From the NCBI RefSeq assembly GCF_036075115.1, contig NZ_CP107958.1, positions 7,812,001 to 7,876,000 of the forward strand: a DNA stretch of 64,000 bases, in the 5' to 3' direction. Every line of letters starts with the position of its first letter. The first letter of the stretch is position 1. The position numbers and the translations under genes were made by a program. This DNA comes from Streptomyces sp. NBC_00377. Its GTDB lineage: Bacteria > Actinomycetota > Actinomycetes > Streptomycetales > Streptomycetaceae. A model generated the notes under the pieces. It worked only from the letters and a program-made list of their open reading frames with translations. It did no database searches and was not told where the DNA came from. Of this stretch, positions 57,036 to 64,000 are shown one piece after another.

Positions 57036-58282
57036 GCGAACCCCATGCTCGGCGCGCGGCCGTCACGGGAATCGGCGTGGTCGCGCCCAACGGAGCCAGT
57101 ACCGAGACCTTCTGGAAGTCCACCAGGGAGGGCATCAGCGTCCTGGACCGGGTGACCCGCGAGGGCTGTGAACATCTGCCGCTGCGGGTGGCGGGCCAGG
57201 TGCGCGACTTCGACCCGTCGGCCGCGATCGAGGAGCGGTTCCTCGTCCAGACCGACCGGTTCACGCACTTCGCGATGGCCGCGGCCGACCTCGCGCTGGA
57301 CGACGCCCAGCTGCACCGGACCGAGACCGACGGCGCCCCTTTCTCCGTGGGCGTGGTCACCGCGGCCGGTTCCGGCGGCGGGGAGTTCGGACAGCGCGAG
57401 CTCCAGAGGCTGTGGGGCAAGGGCAGCCGGTTCGTCGGCCCCTACCAGTCCATCGCCTGGTTCTACGCCGCCAGCACCGGCCAGATCTCCATCCGCCGCG
57501 GCTTCAAGGGGCCCTGCTCGGTCGTCGCCGCCGACGAGGCCGGCGGCCTGGACGCCCTCGCCCACGCGGCACGGGCCGTGCGGCGCGGCACCGACGTGAT
57601 CGTGGCCGGGGCGACGGAGGCGCCGATCGCGCCCTACTCGGTGGTCTGCCAGCTGGGCTACGAGGAACTCAGCACGGTCGACGACCCGAGCCGCGCCTAC
57701 CGCCCGTTCACGTCGGCTGCCTGCGGGTTCGTGCCCGCCGAGGGCGGCGCCATGGTCGTGGTGGAGGCGGAGGAAGCGGCCCGGTCCCGGGGTGCGCGCG
57801 TGCGGGCCCGGCTGGCCGGACACGCGGCGACCTTCACCGGAGCGTCCCGCTGGGAGGAGTCCCGGGAAGGGCTCGCCCAGGCCGTGCGGGGCGCCCTGGC
57901 GGAGGCCGGCTGTGCCCCCGAGGAGATCGACGTGGTCTTCGCGGACGCGCTCGGCGTACCGGAGGCGGACCGCGCCGAGGCGCTGGCGATCGCCGACGTC
58001 TTCGGGGCCCGCGGCGCCCGGGTGCCCGTCACGGCGCCGAAGACCGGGATCGGCCGGGGCTACTGCGCGGCGCCGCTGATGGACGTCGCGGCGGCGGTGC
58101 TCGCGATGGAGCACGGTGTGATCCCACCCACCCCCAACGTCTTCGACGTCTGCCACGACCTCGATCTCGTGACCGGCCGTGCCCGTACCGCCGAGGTACG
58201 CACGGCGCTGGTCCTGAGCCGGGGACTCATGGGGTCGAACTCGGCGCTGGTGCTGCGGCACGGCGCCAACGACGCCTCGTAG
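57032..58282 (+). CDS. whiE-ORFIV: Type II PKS chain-length factor (KS-beta) with Glu at the active-site position
   Basis: A 416-aa KS-beta/chain-length factor. It aligns with KS-alpha throughout (GIGVVAPNG, GGLDALAHA, KTGIGRGYCAAPLMD). At the residue aligned with catalytic Cys169 the sequence reads VVAADEAGG, i.e. Glu169. Most chain-length factors have Gln here. The Gln supports malonyl-ACP decarboxylation, so Glu is noteworthy and may be specific to spore-pigment enzymes. The ATG overlaps the KS-alpha stop. Confidence 0.94.
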   Translation: MSEPHARRAAVTGIGVVAPNGASTETFWKSTREGISVLDRVTREGCEHLPLRVAGQVRDFDPSAAIEERFLVQTDRFTHFAMAAADLALDDAQLHRTETDGAPFSVGVVTAAGSGGGEFGQRELQRLWGKGSRFVGPYQSIAWFYAASTGQISIRRGFKGPCSVVAADEAGGLDALAHAARAVRRGTDVIVAGATEAPIAPYSVVCQLGYEELSTVDDPSRAYRPFTSAACGFVPAEGGAMVVVEAEEAARSRGARVRARLAGHAATFTGASRWEESREGLAQAVRGALAEAGCAPEEIDVVFADALGVPEADRAEALAIADVFGARGARVPVTAPKTGIGRGYCAAPLMDVAAAVLAMEHGVIPPTPNVFDVCHDLDLVTGRARTAEVRTALVLSRGLMGSNSALVLRHGANDAS

Positions 58283-58317
58283 CGAGGCGCCGCGGAGCAG
58301 CAGAGGAAGGGAATGGC

Positions 58318-58572
58318 ATGACCGACCGCATCACTGTGGAAGAGCTGGCCGAACTCATGAAGAAGTCCGCCGGTGTCACCGTCGCCCCGGAGGAACTCCT
58401 CCGCGACGAGGCGGGGTTCGACCGCCTGGGCGTCGACTCGCTGGGCCTGCTGGGCATCGTGGGCGAGCTGGAGAACCGGTACGGCACCCCGATGCCACCC
58501 GACGCCGAACGCTCCAAGTCGCCCCGGCAGTTCCTCGACCTCGTCAACAGTGCCCTCATGACAGGAGCGTGA
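58318..58572 (+). CDS. whiE-ORFV: Acyl carrier protein of the spore-pigment PKS
   Basis: An 84-aa acyl carrier protein. The phosphopantetheine attachment site is Ser41 in RLGVDSLGLLG; the helical pattern and acidic character are normal. It carries the growing chain for the KS-alpha/beta pair. GAGGAAGG precedes the ATG. The aromatase/cyclase gene starts one base after its stop, so it is part of the coupled operon. Confidence 0.95.
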   Translation: MTDRITVEELAELMKKSAGVTVAPEELLRDEAGFDRLGVDSLGLLGIVGELENRYGTPMPPDAERSKSPRQFLDLVNSALMTGA

Positions 58573-58573
58573 G

Positions 58574-59056
58574 ATGACCGGACACACGCAGAACGAGATC
58601 ACCATCGCGGCGCCGCTGGACCTGGTCTGGGAGGTGACCAACGACCTGGAGAACTGGCCGCGGCTGTTCAGCGAGTACGCCTCCGTCGAGATCCTCTCCC
58701 GGGAGGGACGCAGAACGACGTTCCGGCTGACCATGCACCCGGACGAGAACGGCACCGTATGGAGCTGGGTGTCGGAGCGCGAGCCGGACCGCGACACGCT
58801 CACCGTCAAGGCCCGCCGGGTCGAGACGGGGCCCTTCGCCCACATGGACATCCACTGGCGGTACGAGGAGGTGCCGGGCGGCGGTACGCGGATGGTGTGG
58901 ACGCAGGACTTCGCGATGAAGCCCGAGGCGCCGGTCGACGACGAGTGGATGACCGACAACATCAACCGCAACTCCAAGGTCCAGCTGGGCCTGATCCGGG
59001 ACCGCATCGAGAAGACCGCCGCCGAGCGCGGTGCGACCCCCGGTCTGACCGACTGA
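58574..59056 (+). CDS. whiE-ORFVI: Polyketide aromatase/cyclase (SRPBCC fold)
   Basis: A 160-aa single-domain START/SRPBCC aromatase-cyclase of the WhiE/TcmN N-terminal type. The N-terminus EITIAAPLDLVWEVTNDLENWPRLFSEY is diagnostic. WRYEEVPGGGTRMVWTQDF and the final long helix (INRNSKVQLGLIRDRIEKTA) complete the hot-dog-like cavity. It folds and aromatises the first ring of the nascent chain (C9-C14 type in family members). AGGAG lies within the end of the ACP gene. Confidence 0.93.
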   Translation: MTGHTQNEITIAAPLDLVWEVTNDLENWPRLFSEYASVEILSREGRRTTFRLTMHPDENGTVWSWVSEREPDRDTLTVKARRVETGPFAHMDIHWRYEEVPGGGTRMVWTQDFAMKPEAPVDDEWMTDNINRNSKVQLGLIRDRIEKTAAERGATPGLTD

Positions 59057-59075
59057 GCCGGACGGAGACAGCCCC

Positions 59076-59408
59076 ATGCACCAAGCCCTGATCGTCGCCC
59101 GGATGGCCCCGGGATCGGCCCCCGACATCGCCAAGGTGTTCGAGGAGTCCGACCGGGGGGAGCTGCCGCAGCTCGTCGGTGTGACCCGGCGCAGCCTGTT
59201 CCAGTTCGGCGACGTGTACATGCATCTGATCGAGTCCGAGCGCGACCCCGGGCCCGCCATCGCCAGGATCACCGGCCATCCGGAGTTCCGGGACGTCAGC
59301 GAGCGGCTGGCCGCGTACGTCAGCGCGTACGACCCCGAGACCTGGCGTTCCCCGAAGGACGCCATGGCGCAGCGCTTCTACCTCTGGGAGCGCGAGCCGG
59401 CCGGCTGA
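59076..59408 (+). CDS. whiE-ORFVII: TcmI-family polyketide cyclase
   Basis: A 110-aa ferredoxin-like polyketide synthesis cyclase. The start MHQALIVARMAPGSAPDIAKVFEESD and the tail AMAQRFYLWERE match the TcmI/WhiE-VII family, which closes a later ring. GGAGAC precedes the ATG, which lies 19 nt after the aromatase stop. It is the last gene of the plus-strand pigment operon and converges with the O-methyltransferase. Confidence 0.93.
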   Translation: MHQALIVARMAPGSAPDIAKVFEESDRGELPQLVGVTRRSLFQFGDVYMHLIESERDPGPAIARITGHPEFRDVSERLAAYVSAYDPETWRSPKDAMAQRFYLWEREPAG

Positions 59409-59470
59409 CCCCCGCCGACCGGTGTCTTGAGGGGACGGGTGTGCGGGGGGAGCAGGGGGCCGCGCTCGGC

Positions 59471-60499
59471 TCAGCCGGGGACGTGGCAGTCGAACGCGTG
59501 CAGATACGGGTTGACCGGACTGATGTCGTCGATGACCAGGCCCGCCTCGGTCAGCCGCTCCACCATGCTCCGGGTGGTGTGCTTGGCCCCGCCGACGTTG
59601 AGGAGCAGCAGCAGGTCCATCCCGGTGCTGAACCGCATGGAGGGCGAGTCGTCGACGAGGTTCTCGATGACCACGACCCGTGTCCCGGGGCCGCCCGCCT
59701 CGCGGACGTTGCGCAGCGTGCGGGCCGTGCTCTCGTCGTCCCACTCGAGGATGTTCTTGATGACGTAGACGTCGGCCTTCACCGGGACGGCCGCGCGGAC
59801 GTCGCCCGGCACCACGCGCGCACGGTCGGCGAGGTCGCCACCCGCGCGCAGCCTCGGTACCGCGTTCTCCACCACCCGGGGAAGGTCGAGCAGCGACCCG
59901 TGCATCGCGGGGTACTTGTCGAGCAGGCTCGCCACGACGTGCCCCTGGCCGCCGCCGATGTCGGCGACCGACGCGGCTCCGGTCAGGTCGAGGAACTCCG
60001 CGACATCCCGCGCCGACTGCACGCTGGAGGTCGTCATGGCACGGTTGAAGACGTCGGCCGACTCCGGGGCGTCCTCGTTGAGGTAGGGGAAGAACTCCTT
60101 GCCGTACAGGCCCTCCACCACGTTGTCGCCGGTGCGTACCGCCTCGTCGAGCAGCGGCCAGGCGTCCCAGGTCCACGGCTCGGTGCACCACAGGGTGATG
60201 GCGCGCAGGCTGTGGGGGTCGTCCTCGCGCAGCAGCCGGGAGACGTCGGTGTGCGCGAACGTCCCGTCCGCCCGCTCGTCGAAGACGCCGTAGCAGGACA
60301 GGGCCCGCATCAGCCGGCGCAGCGGGCGGGGTTCGGTCTTCACCGCGGCCGCGATGTCCTCCACAGCCATGGGGCTGTCGCCGAGGGCGTCGGCGACGCC
60401 CAGCCGGGCGGCCGCGCGCAGGGCGGCGGCACAGGCCGCCCCGAACGCGAGTTCCCGCAGCCGCATGGACGGCGGAGGGGCAGACTGTGCGGTCGTCAT
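59471..60499 (-). CDS. O-methyltransferase, acetylserotonin/hydroxyneurosporene type
   Basis: A 342-aa SAM-dependent O-methyltransferase. The N-terminal dimerisation/winged-helix domain (RLRELAFGAACAAALRAAARLG, with PLRRLMRALSCYGVF) precedes the Rossmann domain with VADIGGGQGHVVASLL and the catalytic-region segment KNILEWDDESTARTL. The usual catalytic His of plant-type enzymes is replaced by Glu in KNILEWDD, so the general base may differ. Being convergent with the pigment operon, it is a likely tailoring enzyme for it. GAAGGAAGG precedes the ATG. Confidence 0.88.
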   Translation of the reverse strand: MTTAQSAPPPSMRLRELAFGAACAAALRAAARLGVADALGDSPMAVEDIAAAVKTEPRPLRRLMRALSCYGVFDERADGTFAHTDVSRLLREDDPHSLRAITLWCTEPWTWDAWPLLDEAVRTGDNVVEGLYGKEFFPYLNEDAPESADVFNRAMTTSSVQSARDVAEFLDLTGAASVADIGGGQGHVVASLLDKYPAMHGSLLDLPRVVENAVPRLRAGGDLADRARVVPGDVRAAVPVKADVYVIKNILEWDDESTARTLRNVREAGGPGTRVVVIENLVDDSPSMRFSTGMDLLLLLNVGGAKHTTRSMVERLTEAGLVIDDISPVNPYLHAFDCHVPG

Positions 60500-60530
60500 G
60501 TGTCGCCTTCCTTCTGGGAGGTCGGTGGAA

Positions 60531-61718
60531 TCAGCACAGACCGGCGGGCTTCGACGAGCGGCAGGAGTTGCCGGTGAAGGAGTTGCCCTTGCCGCCGGTG
60601 TCCGTGACGACCAGGTCCGCCGGGGAGTTGCCCCGCAGCAGGTTGCCGCTGATCCGGTTGCGGTCGCTGGTCGTGCCCACGAAGCTCTTGAACAGGACGA
60701 TGCCGCCCGACAGCGGGGACTTCCCGACGTTGTCCTTGATCACGTTCTGGGTGACCAGGCTGTCCTCGGCCCCGGTCAGCACGATGCCCGAGCCCTGGAG
60801 GGCGTCCAGCCGGGCCGTCTTCGGGCACGATTTGTTGTTGCGCTCGATGAGGTTCTCGCGCACGGTCACGAAGCCGGCCTTCGGCTTGTTCTCGTCGCCG
60901 ACGACGAACACGGCCGCGCAGTTGCCCGTGAGGTGGTTGTCGGAGACGGTCAGGTTGCGCAGCCGGCGGACGGTGACGCCGATCCGGTTGCCCTCCAGCC
61001 GGTTGTGCTCGACCACCGTTCCCTCGGTGTCCGTGGCGCCGAGTTCCTCCTTCACGGAGTTGGCGAGGAACAGGCCCGCGTCGCCGTTGTCCCGGGCGGT
61101 GTTGTCGCGGTACACCCCGTGGACGGAGCGCTCCGTGGCGATGCCCCACACCCCGTTCTTCACCGCGGTGACCTTGCGCACGGTCAGCCCGTCGGCGTCC
61201 GTGGCGTAGACGCCGTTCTTGGTGAAGCCGGTCACGGTCAGGGAGGCGATGGTGACGTCGCCGACGTTGTTGCCCTTCGTGCCGACGACGCAGATGCCGT
61301 TGCCGCTCGCGGCACAGCTGCCCGCGGCCTTGGCTCCCGTCGAGCCCTTAGTCGCCTCGGGGCCCTTGGTTCCCTTCGGTCCCTTCGGCGTCGAGTCCTT
61401 CGGGCCCTTCGCTGCGCCCGATCCGGTGCCCGCGGTGGTGCCCGCGGTGGTGCTCGGCGCGGCCGCCGGCTGGAGCACTGTGTGGCGGCCCATGCCGCGC
61501 AGGGTGAGGCGCGGGGTGCTCACGTCGACGCTCTGGCGGAAGGTGCCGCGCGTCAGGAGTACGGTGTCGCCCGGCACGGCGGCGTCGACCGCCTTCTGGA
61601 TCGATTCCCCGGGGTGGACGACGTGGACCGTGGGGTGGGCGGCCGACGGAGCGGCGCCGAGGCCCGTCCCGAGCAGCGCCGCCGTGCACGCCAGATATGC
61701 GATATGGCATTTCTTCAT
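60531..61718 (-). CDS. Exported right-handed beta-helix protein with a GPK-rich loop
   Basis: A 395-aa protein with a signal peptide (about 1-28, CHIAYLACTAALLGTGLGAAPSA in part). The mature protein starts VHVVHPGESIQKAVDAAVPGDTVLL, the entry of NosD/pectate-lyase-like parallel beta helices, and continues as about ten Asn-rich coils (DNHLTGN, ENLIERNN, QNVIKDN). Between coils, residues 85-133 form a low-complexity insertion with repeated KGPKGTKGP-type units resembling short collagen repeats. No lyase catalytic residues are clear. It is on the same strand as, and 31 bp upstream of, the O-methyltransferase gene. A longer start (61739) is possible. Confidence 0.8.
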   Translation of the reverse strand: MKKCHIAYLACTAALLGTGLGAAPSAAHPTVHVVHPGESIQKAVDAAVPGDTVLLTRGTFRQSVDVSTPRLTLRGMGRHTVLQPAAAPSTTAGTTAGTGSGAAKGPKDSTPKGPKGTKGPEATKGSTGAKAAGSCAASGNGICVVGTKGNNVGDVTIASLTVTGFTKNGVYATDADGLTVRKVTAVKNGVWGIATERSVHGVYRDNTARDNGDAGLFLANSVKEELGATDTEGTVVEHNRLEGNRIGVTVRRLRNLTVSDNHLTGNCAAVFVVGDENKPKAGFVTVRENLIERNNKSCPKTARLDALQGSGIVLTGAEDSLVTQNVIKDNVGKSPLSGGIVLFKSFVGTTSDRNRISGNLLRGNSPADLVVTDTGGKGNSFTGNSCRSSKPAGLC

Positions 61719-61818
61719 ATTGTGGACTTTATGGCGCATTGAGGCCGAAACCGGCGCGATGCGCCATCCGGCGGCGTGTCCCGGCCGGCTCCGGCCGGCT
61801 GCCGCTCGCGCCCGGCCG

Positions 61819-64000
61819 TCAGCCGGCAGGTGGACGGCGGTCGCGCCGGGGCGCGCGGCGGGAGAGCCGTCGCGGACGGCCGCCGGGGGACGGCGCGGCC
61901 GACAGCTCGCCGGGGGGACGCGTCCCGGCCGGCTCGTCCTGCCACGCCTCGTAGTCCGAGAACGCGTCGCCGGAGTCCTGGCCGCCGTGAGACATCGTGG
62001 CGCCCGCGTACCGGGCCTCCGGGGCGGTCTTGAGCAGAGCCAGGGTCAGGGTGTCGGAGTCGGGCAGGGCGTCCGGCGAGAGCTGGGTGACCGAGTCGGG
62101 CAGCATGACCAGGGACGTCGTGCCGGACTCCTCGCCGGACGGGCGCAGCTGGACGCGGATGCCGTGCCGTTCGGCGAGTCGGCCCACCACGAACAGCCCC
62201 ATGTGCTGGGCGATGTCGACGTCCACGGTCGGCGGGTGGGCCAGTTTGTTATTGATCATCGCGAAGTCGTCCGCCTCGAGACCGATGCCCTCGTCATGGA
62301 TCTCGATCATGATCTGGCCGTCGGGGAGCCGGGCGGCGGTCACCCGCACCTCCGAGCGCGGGGAGGAGAACACGGTCGCGTTCTCCAGCAGCTCGGCGAG
62401 CAGATGCACGAGGTCGGGCACGACCGGGCCGCCGATCTGGGCCTCCGGCATGCCGGACAGCCGGATCCGCTCGTACTGCTCCACCTCCGAGGAGGCCGCC
62501 CGGACGACGTCGACCAGCGGCAGCGGCTGGTCCCACTGCTGGGCGGGCTTCTCACCGCCGAGCACCAGGAGGTTCTCGCCGTTGCGGCGGACCCGGGTGG
62601 CGAGGTGGTCCAGCCGGAAGAGGTTCTCCAGTTGCTCCGGGTCGGTCTCGTTGTCCTCCAGGCTGGTGATGAGGGCCAGCTGCCGTTCGATCAGGGACTG
62701 GCCACGATGGGACAGGTTGGTGAAGATCGCGTTGATGTTGCCCCGCAGCAGGGCCTGCTCGGCGGCCAGCCTGACCGCCTCGCGGTGGACGAGGTCGAAG
62801 GCGCGGGCGACCTCGCCGATCTCGTCGGTGGTGTCGATCGGGATGGGGAGGACCCGGGTGTCCGCTTCGGCCGAGTCGGGCCCGGACATCTGGTCGATGA
62901 GGGCGGGCAGCCGCCGGCCGGCGATCTCGATGGCGGCGGCGCTCAGCCCGCGCATACCGGTGCTCATCGTGCGGGCGACCCAGGAGGCCAGCAGGAAGGC
63001 CACGAGCACCGAGGCCAGCACGAGCGCCGCGTTGGTGACGGCGTCGCGGCGCGCCTCGTCGGCGATATCGTGGGCGCTGGTGAGCGCGGTGTCGGTGAGG
63101 TTCACCTGGATGCCCCGGTAGGCGTCGAAGCCCAGGGTGGACGCGGCGAAGAACGACTGTGCGGTGATGCCCCGCGCGGCCAGCTCCCCGGTCGGCTTCC
63201 CGGCGCCGATCTCGTTGATCATCTCGTCGATACCGGGCGGGGCGACGAACGTCCGGCCCGCCGCCCCGGCCTGGGCGGCGGCCTCCGCCGTCTGCTGCCT
63301 GCCCCGCTCCTCGGCGGCGGCCAGCGCCTGCCGCAGCCTGGTCATGTCCTCGGTGGTGCCGGCGCCGGCGTACTCCTGGAGCCCCACCTTCTCGAGGTAG
63401 GCGTACGAGCGGAACGAGGCGAGCTGGGAGGCCAGCTCACCCGGGGCGAGCCGGTCGCGGTCCTCCACCAGCAGGTGCGTGCCGATGGACCTGATCAGGG
63501 ACTCGGCGGCCTGGGTGAGGGACACGGCGTAGAGCGTCCGGCCGAAACTGGCCTGGTTGCTGCTGCCGAAGCCCAGTTCGTTGGAGAGCTCCATCAGCGG
63601 GTGCTGGACGGTGTGGTAGCTCTCCTCCGTCTGCACCCCGGTCATCCGGGAGGTGAACGCGTTGGCCCGTACGGCGGCCAGCTGCGCCTCACCCGCGCGC
63701 ACCAGCTGCACGCGCCGCAGGAGACCGCTGGTCCGCGGCATCCGGGTGACCGCCGCGTCGAACGCGCGTGCGTCCGCGTCGGTGATCGCGCGGGCCTGCG
63801 TGACGATGTCCGACGCCTTCGCGTCCGTCAGCAGGGGGATGACCGACAGATCGCGTTCGTTGATCGCGTCGCTCGCGTACTTGTTGCCCGCCTGGACGAG
63901 TTCGGCCACCCGGACGGCGTCGTCGGCGTCCTGCCAGGTGTCGATCGAGCGTTTCACCCGAACGCCCCCGAGCACCAGGGCGACGAGCACGGGGATCAGC
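61819..64000 (-). CDS. Conservon-type (CvnA-like) sensor kinase with nitrate/nitrite-sensor domain, cut by the window edge
   Basis: At least 727 residues are visible; the reading frame and a membrane helix (IPVLVALVLGGV) continue off the right edge, so the N-terminus is missing. It has an extracytoplasmic NIT-like helical domain of about 260 residues, a second membrane helix (NAALVLASVLVAFLLASWVA), a HAMP-like linker (EIGEVARAFDLVHREAVRLA) and the CvnA-type segment NLSHRGQSLIERQLALI. The C-terminal HATPase has LLAELLENATVFSSP and GLFVVGRLAERHG. A charged Pro/Arg tail follows. CvnA usually starts a conservon with roadblock, DUF742 and GTPase genes; downstream here is a beta-helix gene, so it looks solitary. 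Confidence 0.85.
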   Translation of the reverse strand, partial: LIPVLVALVLGGVRVKRSIDTWQDADDAVRVAELVQAGNKYASDAINERDLSVIPLLTDAKASDIVTQARAITDADARAFDAAVTRMPRTSGLLRRVQLVRAGEAQLAAVRANAFTSRMTGVQTEESYHTVQHPLMELSNELGFGSSNQASFGRTLYAVSLTQAAESLIRSIGTHLLVEDRDRLAPGELASQLASFRSYAYLEKVGLQEYAGAGTTEDMTRLRQALAAAEERGRQQTAEAAAQAGAAGRTFVAPPGIDEMINEIGAGKPTGELAARGITAQSFFAASTLGFDAYRGIQVNLTDTALTSAHDIADEARRDAVTNAALVLASVLVAFLLASWVARTMSTGMRGLSAAAIEIAGRRLPALIDQMSGPDSAEADTRVLPIPIDTTDEIGEVARAFDLVHREAVRLAAEQALLRGNINAIFTNLSHRGQSLIERQLALITSLEDNETDPEQLENLFRLDHLATRVRRNGENLLVLGGEKPAQQWDQPLPLVDVVRAASSEVEQYERIRLSGMPEAQIGGPVVPDLVHLLAELLENATVFSSPRSEVRVTAARLPDGQIMIEIHDEGIGLEADDFAMINNKLAHPPTVDVDIAQHMGLFVVGRLAERHGIRVQLRPSGEESGTTSLVMLPDSVTQLSPDALPDSDTLTLALLKTAPEARYAGATMSHGGQDSGDAFSDYEAWQDEPAGTRPPGELSAAPSPGGRPRRLSRRAPRRDRRPPAG

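Noticed and set aside
1..64000. tRNA, rRNA or riboswitch genes
   Set aside because: Reading through the intergenic regions I found no tRNA-like cloverleaf with a CCA-adjacent acceptor and TTCRA arm, no rRNA sequence and no recognisable riboswitch core. A covariance-model scan would be needed to exclude small ncRNAs.

Overview
The window is a 64-kb piece of a very GC-rich actinomycete chromosome, almost certainly Streptomyces. The reasons are the strong G/C third-position bias, frequent GTG starts, GGAGG-type ribosome binding sites, many TGA/ATG overlaps, Hanks-type Ser/Thr kinases, Tat-exported hydrolases and a complete whiE-type spore-pigment polyketide locus. The left part (rocD to ligB) has a conserved housekeeping look. 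The right part (from about 31 kb) is more accessory. I see no rRNA, tRNA, CRISPR array, phage or intact insertion sequence.

Layout. 0-2.8 kb: an Lrp regulator, a guanidine-modifying enzyme (DDAH-like) and ornithine aminotransferase form an arginine/ornithine unit. 2.8-6.9 kb: a LytTR response regulator, a DUF485 membrane protein, a sodium/solute symporter and a LytS-type kinase form a tightly coupled operon. 7-12 kb: CtaG-like membrane protein, HAD protein, zinc metalloprotease, 6-phosphofructokinase. 12.3-15 kb: MurT/GatD, which amidate lipid II, and peptide deformylase, whose stop codon lies in the edge of a 168-bp foldback element. 15.6-17.7 kb: TetR regulator and acyl-CoA dehydrogenase with two clear operators. 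17.8-22.7 kb: small leaderless gene, succinate-semialdehyde dehydrogenase, Nudix hydrolase, ATP-dependent DNA ligase, thioredoxin-reductase-like protein. 22.8-26.7 kb: XRE-cupin regulator, then a three-gene operon of a quinone oxidoreductase and two different acyl-CoA dehydrogenases, closed by a strong terminator. 26.8-35.9 kb: exported phosphodiesterase, phosphodiester glycosidase, methyltransferase-Nudix fusion, AhpD/pirin divergon, ABC-2-like membrane protein and PucR regulator. 35.9-36.1 kb: seventeen perfect-length heptamers inside a longer repeat.

36.4-50.4 kb: VanW-type wall protein, two receptor-like Ser/Thr kinases (one with a PQQ propeller, one with a peptidoglycan-binding domain), a secreted glycan-degradation divergon (GH97 and GH95 against a lyase-like jelly roll) around a symmetric operator region, and a STAS/anti-sigma pair. 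50.7-60.5 kb: the spore-pigment locus, made of an FAD hydroxylase, a sorted surface protein with its class F sortase, ABM/SchA-CurD protein, cupin, KS-alpha, KS-beta, ACP, aromatase/cyclase, second cyclase and a convergent O-methyltransferase. The window ends with an exported beta-helix protein and a conservon-type nitrate/nitrite-sensor-like kinase cut by the right edge.

The observations I rate highest are the sortase/surface-protein pair inside the pigment locus, the symmetric regulatory region of the glycan divergon, the DDAH-like gene coupled to rocD (possibly an arginine dihydrolase), the paired acyl-CoA dehydrogenases, and repeated short tandem duplications that span stop codons. All functional calls come from reading the sequence and from family knowledge. 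No database search was run.
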